From the NCBI RefSeq assembly GCF_004341945.1, contig NZ_SMBP01000005.1:1-64000 (forward strand): a DNA stretch of 64,000 nucleotides, read 5' to 3'. How positions within the stretch are numbered: position 1 is the first letter of the stretch; every line of letters starts with the position of its first letter. The stretch is from Longicatena caecimuris. GTDB taxonomy: Bacteria; Bacillota_I; Bacilli_A; Erysipelotrichales; Erysipelotrichaceae. The notes under the pieces are model-generated. The model searched no databases. It was not told the origin of the DNA and was given only the letters and a program-made list of their open reading frames with translations. The translations under genes and the position numbers were made by a program. Below, in pieces: positions 1 through 7,537 of this stretch.

Positions 1-1
1 T

Positions 2-880
2 CGAAAAACCAAAACAGATAAAATTGACGCTCGTATCATCGCTTTATATCTATCCACAGGTGCTTCTAGAACCTATCTGTATTCATCATACCACACTGAG
101 GCTCTAAAGCAACTATCTCGTGCAAGAAATAAGCTGATTCGTTCTCGTAGTAACCAATACGTTATCATCACGAATATTCTTGATGTGGAATTCCCTGAAT
201 TTAAAGCTTTCTTTCATAACAAACTTAGTGATACTGCTTTATTTCTTTTAAACAAATATAAAACAGTGGATCGTATGAAACGTTTAACTCATCAAGACTG
301 TGTTCTATTACATAATAAATCTCGTCGCATTCCAACTTCTAGTTTTGAAGAACTTCGTGATTTAGCAAAGCATACGATTGGGCATCATTTTAACTACAAT
401 GACCTTATTCTTTCCTCTGCACTTCAAATCGTAAATACTCTTGAACGGCAAATAGAAAGCATTGAGAAGGAAATTTTAGCTATCATGGAAGAACTGCATT
501 CTCCTATTGATACTATTCCGGGAATCAGTACGCTTAGTGCTGCGACTATCCTCGGGGAATTTGGCGACTTCTCGAAATTTAGTAATCCTAAACAGCTTTG
601 TGCTTTTTGTGGAGTAGAGCCTGCCATTTACCAATCTGGAACATCTTTTCATAATGGCAGAATGGTAAAGCATGGCTCCTCTGAATTACGTTATGTCCTT
701 TTTAATGCAGTTCCTTATTTAGTTATTCATAACATAACTTTTCGTGAATTCTTTTATAAGAAACTTCATGAAGGAAAGAATTACCGCGTAGCACAATCAC
801 ATGTCGTTAAGAAACTATTACGTATGATTTATCATTTAGAACTTACTGGAGAATCATTCGACCCAACCCTTCTTTACTAG
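2..880 (+). CDS. IS110-family transposase, 5' end outside window
   Basis: The reading frame is open from base 2, so the gene starts before the window; the first in-window start (GTG at 185) is only an internal codon. Near the open end the frame reads KTDKIDA, which carries the last two acidic residues of the DEDD/RuvC-like catalytic domain of IS110 enzymes. The C-terminal half matches the transposase_20 domain: a PGIS helix-hairpin-helix-like start, then LCAFCGVEP and QSGT, where family members keep a catalytic serine, and a conserved arginine-rich stretch. IS110 transposases insert DNA guided by a structured RNA from the element's own non-coding end. Only 68 bases separate the stop from the next gene, so the element's right end is very short. 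The frame is intact as far as it can be seen. Confidence 0.93.
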   Translation, partial: RKTKTDKIDARIIALYLSTGASRTYLYSSYHTEALKQLSRARNKLIRSRSNQYVIITNILDVEFPEFKAFFHNKLSDTALFLLNKYKTVDRMKRLTHQDCVLLHNKSRRIPTSSFEELRDLAKHTIGHHFNYNDLILSSALQIVNTLERQIESIEKEILAIMEELHSPIDTIPGISTLSAATILGEFGDFSKFSNPKQLCAFCGVEPAIYQSGTSFHNGRMVKHGSSELRYVLFNAVPYLVIHNITFREFFYKKLHEGKNYRVAQSHVVKKLLRMIYHLELTGESFDPTLLY

Positions 881-911
881 TCAATTTTATCTAATTTTCA
901 AAGATCAATTT

Positions 912-938
912 TTGTGCTCTTACCAGCACTTGTTTTTG
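912..938 (+). terminator. Weak hairpin after the transposase gene
   Basis: GTGCT and AGCAC arms (914-918, 925-929) with a 6-base loop are followed by TTGTTTTTG. It could terminate the transposase transcript or mark the right end of the insertion element. The stem is only five base pairs. Confidence 0.4.
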
Positions 939-948
939 TCATGCTTTT

Positions 949-1488
949 TTAATCTTTTTCAAAAAGGCTTGACTTCTTAATAGCTAGCTCCTTATACTCT
1001 TTGCCTAGTTGTGCATAATGCATAGCATTGTCTTGAATTTCCTGTATTTGTTGTGCTGATATTGCCTTTATAACCTTAGCAGGACAGCCAACAACGATAC
1101 TATTTTTAGGTATCTGCATATGTTCTGTCACTAAAGCCCCCGCTCCGATAATGCTATGGGAACCAATATGAGCACCATTTAAGATGATGGCGCCCATACC
1201 AATTAACACCTCATCCTCAATATAACAACCATGCAAAATGGCATTATGACCTACTGTCACATGCTTTCCTATGGTTAATACATGCTGTGGATCGGTATGT
1301 AACGTACAATTATCTTGAATGTTACTACCTTCACCGATTTCAATATGATCTTTATCCCCACGGATCACACTGCCAAACCAAACACTCGCATCTGCTTTCA
1401 TAGTTACATCACCAATGATGGTTGCATTATCCGCAACAAAGCAGGTGGCATCAATTCGTGGAGTATGGTTTCGATATGTCTGTATCAT
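949..1488 (-). CDS. Gamma carbonic anhydrase-like hexapeptide protein
   Basis: A 179-residue left-handed beta-helix protein of the YrdA/gamma carbonic anhydrase group. It shows repeated hexapeptide turns and the family's metal-ligand surroundings: SVIRGDKDHIEIG, NIQDNCTLH, TVGHNAILHG, with three histidines spaced as in zinc- or iron-binding trimers. Members may hydrate CO2 or act as acyltransferase-like proteins; the reaction here is not certain. The frame can be extended to a GTG at 1497, but GAGGTG overlaps that codon and lies six bases before ATG 1488, so ATG 1488 is the better start. It appears monocistronic, facing the IS110 gene tail to tail. Confidence 0.9.
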   Translation of the reverse strand: MIQTYRNHTPRIDATCFVADNATIIGDVTMKADASVWFGSVIRGDKDHIEIGEGSNIQDNCTLHTDPQHVLTIGKHVTVGHNAILHGCYIEDEVLIGMGAIILNGAHIGSHSIIGAGALVTEHMQIPKNSIVVGCPAKVIKAISAQQIQEIQDNAMHYAQLGKEYKELAIKKSSLFEKD

Positions 1489-1554
1489 ATGTTTCACCTC
1501 TTTGCCTTTATTGTAGTTGTGTTTCTAGGAAATGTAAATGCTTCTTTGGCTTTT

Positions 1555-1668
1555 TTACAAGCGCTTTACTATCGTATCTTCTCCATCTTTCACTTTAATG
1601 CAGGTACCATCTAATTCCATGTTCCACTCCAAATGTGTGGTTAATACATGCATACCGATTGGAATCAT
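1555..1668 (-). CDS. Possible 37-residue small protein or remnant
   Basis: A short frame with ATG at 1668 and TAA at 1555-1557 lies between the feo terminator and the carbonic anhydrase gene. A purine-rich GGGGCAAAAATAA precedes the ATG. The peptide starts MIPIGMHVL and ends DTIVKRL. I do not recognise it. It may be the last piece of a decayed gene, or chance. Confidence 0.25.
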   Translation of the reverse strand: MIPIGMHVLTTHLEWNMELDGTCIKVKDGEDTIVKRL

Positions 1669-1697
1669 TTATTTTTGCCCCTTAAATTTTCATTAAA

Positions 1698-1730
1698 CAA
1701 AGAAAAAGCGAAGTAGCAAATGACTTCGCA
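1698..1730 (-). terminator. Terminator of the feo operon
   Basis: On the minus strand GCGAAGT, an 8-base loop and ACTTCGC (1729-1708) are followed by TTTTTC. It lies just downstream of the last feo-cluster gene and closes that transcription unit. Confidence 0.8.
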
Positions 1731-1756
1731 AATAAGACGTAGGTTTGTATACAAGC

Positions 1757-1948
1757 TCATTCTTTCAGCTTTTTATCAGCTTCATCTTTTTTATAATCTT
1801 CATAGAAATTGGAAAATGCATGACAGGAACTGCAATCACTTGTACAAGAGCCACATCCGCTATTTCCTTTTTTAGCTCTGGTTACATAAAAGACAATGAG
1901 CAATAAGCCGATAATAATGGCGCTCACGATAACATCTGCTAAGTTCAT
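1757..1948 (-). CDS. FeoB-associated Cys-rich membrane protein
   Basis: A 63-residue protein with one N-terminal membrane helix (about residues 5-22), a basic stop-transfer RAKKG, then a cysteine cluster CGSCTSDCSSC and an acidic/lysine tail. This is the usual pattern of small FeoB-associated (FeoC/FeoD-like) proteins found beside feoB in Firmicutes; the cysteines may handle ferrous iron or redox at the transporter, but the function is not proven. It has an AGAAGGGATG ribosome site and sits 54 bases after feoB, before the operon terminator. Confidence 0.85.
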   Translation of the reverse strand: MNLADVIVSAIIIGLLLIVFYVTRAKKGNSGCGSCTSDCSSCHAFSNFYEDYKKDEADKKLKE

Positions 1949-2002
1949 ATCATCACATCCCTTCTTATAGTATTAGTATATGTTTTTTTCTTGATTCTGT
2001 CA

Positions 2003-4018
2003 TCAGAAAAGCATAGAACCTATCTGATAAACAACTAGTGCTACCACATAAGCTACACCGGTTTGATAAGCCACCGTAGCCAAAGCCTGTCTCATAGAAC
2101 CTAATTCTCGTTTCGTTGCGGCAAAAGCAGCAACACATGGCATATACAAGACCGTGAAACATAAGAAAGCAAACGCTGAAACCGGTGAGAAAATCGTTTG
2201 CAGTGCGCTGGATAAGCCTGCATCACTTGTGGTATTGGTTAATACAGACAGTGTAGAAACAACACTTTCTTTCGCCGTAATTCCGGTAACCAATGCCGTT
2301 GATGCACGCCAATCTTCAAAGCCTAATGGGGCAAAGATATGGGATATCCAAGTACCGATATTTGCCAACATGCTGGTAGATGAATCTTCTACAAAGTTGA
2401 AGGCAAAGTCAAAGCTTTGTAAGAACCAGATGATGATGGATGCTACAAAGATGATCGTAAAAGCTTTACGTAAGAAATCTTTTGCTTTTTCCCACATGTG
2501 TAAGATCACACTTTTCGCACTTGGAATACGATAAGCCGGCAATTCTAAGACAAAGGGTACGGATTCTCCTTGAAATACAGTTCGCTTTAATAACAAAGCA
2601 GACAGTATTGCAACTAAGATGCCTATCAGATACACACTGATTAAAATAAGTGCCGTATGTTCTGGGAAAAAGGCAGCTGTAATCATGCCATAGATTGGCA
2701 GTTTTGCACTACAGGACATGAAAGGTGTCACCACGATCGTCATTTTGCGATCACGATCACTGCTTAAGGCTCTTGTGGACATGATGGCAGGTACGCTGCA
2801 GCCAAATCCGATTAGCATTGGCACAAAACTTCTTCCGCTTAACCCAAGTTTGCGCAATGCCTTATCCATGACGAAGGCAACTCTTGCCATATATCCACTA
2901 TCTTCCAATAAAGATAGAAAGAAAAATAAGGTAACGATGACAGGAAGAAACGATAATACACTTCCCACCCCATTACAGATACCATCAATCACCAAGGCAT
3001 GAAGCCAAGAGCTAACATGTAACTGCAACAGCAATGTACTTAACGCATGAACTGCAATATCTATGCCTTCTTCTAATAAACCTTGTAAAGTACCGCCAAT
3101 CGGTCCAAAGGTCAAATAGAAGATCATCAACATAATAAGGATAAAAACCGGAATCCCTAAATATTTATGTGTTAACAGCCGATCAATGCGTTGACTGCGT
3201 TTTAATCCTTGTGAGCGATGATTTTTCACAACACAATCCTTTACCAGCTCTTCAATATAAGAATAACGCATATCCGCTAATGCAGCCTCACGGTCTGTAC
3301 CTAAAGCATCTTCCATGCTTTTAACAATTTTTTCAATGATATCTAGATCATCTTGATGTAAATGCAAAGCACGCTGCATCGGTTCATCACCTTCAACCAA
3401 TTTGGTAGCCGCAAAACGTGTTGGATAATCCGCAATCTGCGCATGATCTTCAATGATATGTGCAATTGAATGAATGGCACGATGTACTTCACCCTTACAA
3501 AAATCCAGATGAATGGCTTCTTGATGTTTCCGTGCTTCTTTCTTTATCACACTGATCAGATCATTGATGCCTTCATTCTTACTAGCAGAAATCGGTACGA
3601 TGGGAATCTGTAAATGCTTTGATAGCTTTTCTACATCAATACTATTTCCACTGGCTGTAACTTCATCCATCATATTCAATGCGATGACCATCGGTGTCTT
3701 TAATTCCATCAACTGTAAAGATAAATATAAGTTTCGTTCAATATTGGTCGCATCCACAATATTGACGATCAAAGCAGGGTGATCTTTTAAGATAAAATCT
3801 CTTGTGACAACTTCCTCACTCGTATAAGGCGATAAAGAATAAATGCCCGGAAGATCGACAAGGGTTGCCTCTTTGAAATTCTTGATGGCTCCCATCTTCT
3901 TTTCTACCGTTACTCCAGGGAAGTTACCAACATGTTGATTACTTCCGGTTAAACGGTTAAATAAGGTTGTCTTGCCACAGTTCTGGTTACCGGCTAATGC
4001 AATTAGCACTTCACTCAT
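2003..4018 (-). CDS. feoB: Ferrous iron transport protein B
   Basis: A 671-residue membrane GTPase for Fe2+ uptake. The N-terminal G domain shows the P-loop GNQNCGKTTLFN (residues 10-21), the switch region FPGVTVEKK, the G3 motif DLPGIYSL near residue 56 and a G4-like NMMD. A cytosolic helical spacer (about 165-280) leads into the Gate-type membrane core with SFVPMLIGFGCSVPA and, near the C-terminus, a second gate half with ITAKESVVSTL. The start ATG overlaps the feoA stop as ATGA, so the two are translationally coupled. Length is normal for a clostridial-type FeoB. No frameshift or missing motif is visible. Confidence 0.98.
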   Translation of the reverse strand: MSEVLIALAGNQNCGKTTLFNRLTGSNQHVGNFPGVTVEKKMGAIKNFKEATLVDLPGIYSLSPYTSEEVVTRDFILKDHPALIVNIVDATNIERNLYLSLQLMELKTPMVIALNMMDEVTASGNSIDVEKLSKHLQIPIVPISASKNEGINDLISVIKKEARKHQEAIHLDFCKGEVHRAIHSIAHIIEDHAQIADYPTRFAATKLVEGDEPMQRALHLHQDDLDIIEKIVKSMEDALGTDREAALADMRYSYIEELVKDCVVKNHRSQGLKRSQRIDRLLTHKYLGIPVFILIMLMIFYLTFGPIGGTLQGLLEEGIDIAVHALSTLLLQLHVSSWLHALVIDGICNGVGSVLSFLPVIVTLFFFLSLLEDSGYMARVAFVMDKALRKLGLSGRSFVPMLIGFGCSVPAIMSTRALSSDRDRKMTIVVTPFMSCSAKLPIYGMITAAFFPEHTALILISVYLIGILVAILSALLLKRTVFQGESVPFVLELPAYRIPSAKSVILHMWEKAKDFLRKAFTIIFVASIIIWFLQSFDFAFNFVEDSSTSMLANIGTWISHIFAPLGFEDWRASTALVTGITAKESVVSTLSVLTNTTSDAGLSSALQTIFSPVSAFAFLCFTVLYMPCVAAFAATKRELGSMRQALATVAYQTGVAYVVALVVYQIGSMLF

Positions 4019-4257
4019 AGCATTTCCTCCTCAACCAGCACTTCAATCTCTGCTGCATCCTGCAAACGCAGCGTTAATACATAACCGCGTAAATATAATT
4101 CCATCGGATCTCCCATAGGGGCAATCTTAGTTACCTGAATTTTGGTTTTAGGGGTTAATCCCATATCTAAAAGTCTTCTGCGCAATGCTCCTTGCCCACC
4201 TACACTTTGTATGATGCCGCCCATGCCCGGACGTATTTTATCTAATGTCGTCATCAT
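4015..4257 (-). CDS. feoA: Ferrous iron transport protein A
   Basis: An 80-residue SH3-like FeoA protein that assists FeoB in Fe2+ uptake. Characteristic features are RPGMGGIIQSV at the N-terminus, LRRRLLDMGLTP in the middle and the MELYLRGYVLTLR strand pair. Two ATG codons in a row (4257, 4254) can start it; an AGGAAGGCGG ribosome site lies about eight bases upstream of the first. It is the promoter-proximal gene of the feo operon and overlaps feoB by four bases. Confidence 0.96.
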   Translation of the reverse strand: MMTTLDKIRPGMGGIIQSVGGQGALRRRLLDMGLTPKTKIQVTKIAPMGDPMELYLRGYVLTLRLQDAAEIEVLVEEEML

Positions 4258-4309
4258 GCTGTCTACCGCCTTCCTAAAAAAGTTATACGCGTCTAACGTT
4301 TACATATCT

Positions 4310-4337
4310 ATCATACTCGAAATTCTTAACTTGTCAA
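4310..4337 (-). promoter_or_regulatory. Promoter of feoAB
   Basis: Minus-strand TTGACA (4337-4332) and TATGAT (4315-4310) are separated by 16 bases, about 50 bases before feoA. Iron control by Fur or a DtxR-type repressor is likely from the family, but I do not see a clear operator palindrome. Confidence 0.75.
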
Positions 4338-4663
4338 CAAATTGCATGTGTTTCGTAAAGAAAAGTAATAAATTTATGCATGAATGCGTTTACATCAAAT
4401 GATATACTCTCTGTGTATAATGATAAGTAAAAAAGACAAGAGCGGCTAAGGAAACCCTTGTTAACGAATCCCTATGGATAAGACTTATGTCGGGCAACGA
4501 TAAACACACCATCCTATGAAACAAAGCAGTGATCAGTTTTGTATGTGAAGAAGGCAAAGACTGCCCTTTTATAAATAACAGCTTTCTATATCTCAAAGAC
4601 TTTTTTTCAGATAGACAGGATGTAATGATTGAGATTTTCACTAAGGAAACAAGCAAAGGATGC
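4338..4663. other. Intergenic stretch without a recognised gene
   Basis: About 325 bases lie between the feoAB promoter and the terminator of the J-domain gene. Open frames here are poor and run antisense or into the neighbouring gene; no tRNA, riboswitch core or strong hairpin was recognised. A TATAAT at about 4416 on the plus strand has no well-placed -35 partner. Confidence 0.4.
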
Positions 4664-4690
4664 CATAATAAAAAGAGTGTTTCCACTCTA
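4664..4690 (-). terminator. Terminator after the J-domain gene
   Basis: Minus-strand AGAGTG-GAAA-CACTCT (4689-4674) is followed by TTTTATTAT. The hairpin begins at the stop codon of the J-domain gene (4688-4690). Confidence 0.88.
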
Positions 4691-5311
4691 ACAGCATAAT
4701 ATAGGATAGCACATGCCGCCTCCACCAAGGCACATATTGCATAACAACAAATAACAACAGAAATTACTTGCACCACCAAACGGTGTCTGCATCTGCTGAT
4801 AGCGCGTCCTGCCTCTTTGCAGTTGCGCATACAATTGACGATACTGCTGGTTGCTTGGATCCATCTGACAGGCCTTCTCCGCCGCATCCATTGCCGCGAT
4901 ATGATTGCCTAAGCCATAATTCGCAATGGCAAACAGATAATACCAGCTGGCATCACGTTCCTGAATATTGATTAAAACATTGTAAGCTGCCTGATACTGA
5001 CCGGTATTCAAATAATTCACTGCTGCTTGATAATCATTCGTTGCACCACCATTTTGGTAGCCTTGATAATTACCATAGCCACTGCCAAACCCGCTGGCAT
5101 TCCAGAAATCCTGCGGCCCACCGTTTTTCTTATAATCCATGATCTGCTGATAAGCATTCTGAATTTCTTTAAACTTTTCCTCAGCTCCCGCTGTTTTATT
5201 CACATCCGGATGATACTGCTTCGCTAATCGTCGGTATGCTTTTTTTATTTCATCTTCACTGGCATCTCTTGATACCCCTAATATCTTATAAGGATCTTCC
5301 ATCTTCTTCAC
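4688..5311 (-). CDS. J-domain protein with TPR-like segment and Cys-rich tail
   Basis: A 207-residue co-chaperone-like protein. Residues 5-68 form a J domain with the invariant HPD tripeptide, expected to stimulate an Hsp70 ATPase. A Gly/Asn/Tyr-rich linker (about 69-90) is followed by a helical repeat segment (about 90-170) resembling a TPR unit, with YNVLINIQ and [17 protein letters not shown]. The last 30 residues are glycine- and cysteine-rich, with seven cysteines in CC, single and CC patterns, possibly membrane-associated or metal-binding. The gene overlaps the DUF5685 gene by 26 bases (or 17 if ATG 5302 is used). No dnaK lies in the window. It is not the canonical DnaJ: the zinc-finger repeats are absent. 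Confidence 0.88.
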   Translation of the reverse strand: MKKMEDPYKILGVSRDASEDEIKKAYRRLAKQYHPDVNKTAGAEEKFKEIQNAYQQIMDYKKNGGPQDFWNASGFGSGYGNYQGYQNGGATNDYQAAVNYLNTGQYQAAYNVLINIQERDASWYYLFAIANYGLGNHIAAMDAAEKACQMDPSNQQYRQLYAQLQRGRTRYQQMQTPFGGASNFCCYLLLCNMCLGGGGMCYPILCC

Positions 5312-6131
5312 CTGTTCTCTTTTTACGTGCTAATTCATATTTTGCCCATATCCCTGAGTATAATACGTTGCGGATAATATCTGCATACGCAATGACCGGC
5401 AATATTTCAAAAGCCTCACATGATGCGGAAATCATCAATTCCAAGATCGTGCGCATGCGTTCATCAAAATCACTTTTCTTCGCTTCTTCTAACAAAGGAT
5501 TAAAACACTGTTTCTTCTTATCTTCTTCTAGATCATCATAAGCATCCAGCAGATAAATATAGCGTCCCAGATAATCACCCATCGTTTTTAAAGTGGGTGC
5601 CCACTCATCTTCCTTGTAGCATAGAATTTCTGCCATAAAACGCCCTGTATAGGAAGCCAACAGATCTAAATCCTTAGTTCCCTTTTTTTCTTCTTCACCA
5701 AGTGCTGTCAAGGCTTCTTCAATACGTGTTACTTTCTCAGGATACTTTTGCTTAATGCTTTCATAGCGATGCTTTAATACTTTCTGATACATATGTGATG
5801 TATGCGAATGTTCATCCTGCCAATTGTCTTCACACTTTAAATACGTTAAGACTATCGTCATCTCGGCCGCATAGCTAAGATAGATGTTATCATACATCCT
5901 ACGTTTTTGCATGGGATGTACCATACAGCGTTTCATCTTCTCTTCTGTAGGCGGTTCATATAACGCAGTTAACAAAATGGCCAGAAATGTCATATCGTAA
6001 TTTAAGGAAAACCGTGACAGCTGTCCAAATTCTTTTTTCAGACATTGACAAAGACCACAGTAAAAACTGCGATAAATATCAAAATCTTTGATTTTTAGTT
6101 CCGGTTTATTTACAATGACATAGCCAAACAT
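5286..6131 (-). CDS. DUF5685 family protein
   Basis: A 281-residue, largely helical protein beginning [12 protein letters not shown], with a YCGLC motif (24-28), the usual start of DUF5685 proteins. Function is unknown. Two acidic motifs stand out: CEDNWQDE (100-107, a DxxxD) and [11 protein letters not shown] (194-204), the latter preceded by LGRY and followed by KKKQCFNP. This arrangement resembles the two Asp-rich motifs of squalene/phytoene synthases; I infer a terpenoid-synthase-like fold, not a reaction. It has a GAGGT ribosome site and overlaps the J-domain gene, which suggests that the two products work together. Confidence 0.85.
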   Translation of the reverse strand: MFGYVIVNKPELKIKDFDIYRSFYCGLCQCLKKEFGQLSRFSLNYDMTFLAILLTALYEPPTEEKMKRCMVHPMQKRRMYDNIYLSYAAEMTIVLTYLKCEDNWQDEHSHTSHMYQKVLKHRYESIKQKYPEKVTRIEEALTALGEEEKKGTKDLDLLASYTGRFMAEILCYKEDEWAPTLKTMGDYLGRYIYLLDAYDDLEEDKKKQCFNPLLEEAKKSDFDERMRTILELMISASCEAFEILPVIAYADIIRNVLYSGIWAKYELARKKRTGEEDGRSL

Positions 6132-6168
6132 GCTCTTACCTCAAATATATTCATGTCATATAGTTTAA

Positions 6169-6197
6169 CCTGTTCTTTAAAAAAATTCAAGAACAGG
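6169..6197. repeat. Inverted repeat upstream of the DUF5685 gene
   Basis: Perfect 9-base arms CCTGTTCTT (6169-6177) and AAGAACAGG (6189-6197) flank an A/T-only core. The repeat lies between the phosphatase stop and the DUF5685 start, about 40 bases upstream of the latter. It could be an operator or a weak terminator; no T-run follows it on the minus strand outside the loop. Confidence 0.6.
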
Positions 6198-6215
6198 CGT
6201 TAAAATAACATGATT

Positions 6216-7163
6216 CTACATATTCAAAGGATATAAATAACGCTGTTTTAGATGCTTTCTTTGTGTTTCATCAATACCGAATTCTGCTTGAAAATAGGCT
6301 TCATAGGTTTGATAGCGTTGTTTAATAGCCTGCAAAGCTGCCCTAAGATACTGCTTTTGTACCCCCATTACAGCCTCCACATCCGTTTGCGAAGCTGCTA
6401 CCTGCGCATAGATTTTCGCATTCTCCTTCTTACGATACTGATTGCTTAAGACATAATCATTTAAGATGGTTTCTTCATCAACATCAAGCAGCAACAATAA
6501 CAAAGCTGCCCCAAAACCAGTGCGATCTTTTCCTGCACTGCAATGAAACAATACCGGTACCTCTTCCTCTAACACCACTTGTACAAGAAGACGATACGCA
6601 GGATTATCAAAAGGAAGCTTCGTATAAACCTGCATCATCATATTCTTTAACAATGTGACATCTACTTGTTGCAATAATGTCGCAAAATCAAAACTGCCTT
6701 TTACATCTATTCCTTGATCAAAAGTTATCGCCGATATGGGATGATACTTCGCTTCCGGTAAGTGGATGTCCTCCTTGCCTTTACGTTCCATATCACTACG
6801 CAAATCCAGAATATGTTGTATATGCAGTTGTTGCAAATATTCCACATGTTCCTTTTGTAAATCACACAAAGGAGCACTGCGATAAAAACAATCATAGCGC
6901 ACCTGTTGTCCATCACGATTCACATAACCGCCAAGATCACGAAAGTTCACAACACCGGTGTCAGGAAGCGCCCGCGGTTTTACTACAAAGGTTTGCTTGC
7001 CTTTGCGAATATAGAGCATTGGACGTTTGTTGTTGCCAGAAAGCAAATGGCGCTGATTTCCTGTAACCTGCTGTAAGAGGCATCTTTTCTCATCGTAGAC
7101 ATCATAAACTCCTGCATCTGCATCCATCTCTAACAGCCAACCATCTTCATAACGTAATTCCAT
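6216..7163 (-). CDS. Tyrosine/lipid phosphatase, HCxxGKDRTG type
   Basis: A 315-residue protein of the bacterial tyrosine-phosphatase family (Y_phosphatase3). The first 85 residues look like a beta-rich N-terminal domain. The catalytic domain starts at NFRDLGGY, has a DLRSDMER general region and the P-loop HCSAGKDRTG with catalytic cysteine and arginine. The Lys-Asp after the glycine is typical of IphP/MptpB-like enzymes that hydrolyse phosphotyrosine and phosphoinositides. No signal peptide is seen, so a cytosolic protein is expected. An AGGAGAT ribosome site supports ATG 7163. It precedes the DUF5685/J-domain pair on the same strand with an 84-base gap. Confidence 0.88.
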   Translation of the reverse strand: MELRYEDGWLLEMDADAGVYDVYDEKRCLLQQVTGNQRHLLSGNNKRPMLYIRKGKQTFVVKPRALPDTGVVNFRDLGGYVNRDGQQVRYDCFYRSAPLCDLQKEHVEYLQQLHIQHILDLRSDMERKGKEDIHLPEAKYHPISAITFDQGIDVKGSFDFATLLQQVDVTLLKNMMMQVYTKLPFDNPAYRLLVQVVLEEEVPVLFHCSAGKDRTGFGAALLLLLLDVDEETILNDYVLSNQYRKKENAKIYAQVAASQTDVEAVMGVQKQYLRAALQAIKQRYQTYEAYFQAEFGIDETQRKHLKQRYLYPLNM

Positions 7164-7420
7164 AGTTAATATCTCCTATTCATCACACATGTCATATATT
7201 TTCTACTATCTTCTAGTATACCTGCAATGTCTCATGAAAACAATTCCTCAAGAGGGAATCCTTACGTTTTCATGCATCTCGTAACCCTCTATCTGCACGT
7301 TGATCCTAGCTGTTAGGCGTTAGATGAGTCCTTATTACTTCTATTTATGATTCACTGGAAAGGCATAAAGGATACATTGGTAATGTACCTTATAAAAACT
7401 ATTGGGCAAAACAGCCATAA
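7164..7420. other. Intergenic stretch, nothing recognised
   Basis: About 257 bases between the phosphatase start and the clpB terminator hold no credible gene. An A/T-rich 7190-7220 part could contain the phosphatase promoter, but no confident -35/-10 pair was identified. Confidence 0.35.
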
Positions 7421-7482
7421 CAAAAAAAGATCCCTCCTTTCATAAACAACGTTTTATTTACGTTGTCTACTTTAGAGGGATC
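7421..7482 (-). terminator. Terminator of clpB, long two-stem hairpin
   Basis: On the minus strand GATCCCTC (7482-7475) pairs with GAGGGATC (7436-7429), with an inner CAACG/CGTTG stem (7465-7461, 7451-7447), followed by TTTTTTT. Its outer part resembles the hairpin at 35855-35912. Confidence 0.85.
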
Positions 7483-7537
7483 ATATCAAAGTTGTTTGAA
7501 AAACAGTCAACAAAGGGAATCTTTTTTATTCTAGTCC

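Noticed and set aside
4440-4660. Possible structured RNA between feoAB and the J-domain gene
   Set aside because: No tRNA, T-box, riboswitch core or long helix could be drawn.
4390-4887. 165-codon minus-strand frame
   Set aside because: It runs out of phase through the end of the J-domain gene and the intergenic region, with no ribosome site and no recognisable domain.
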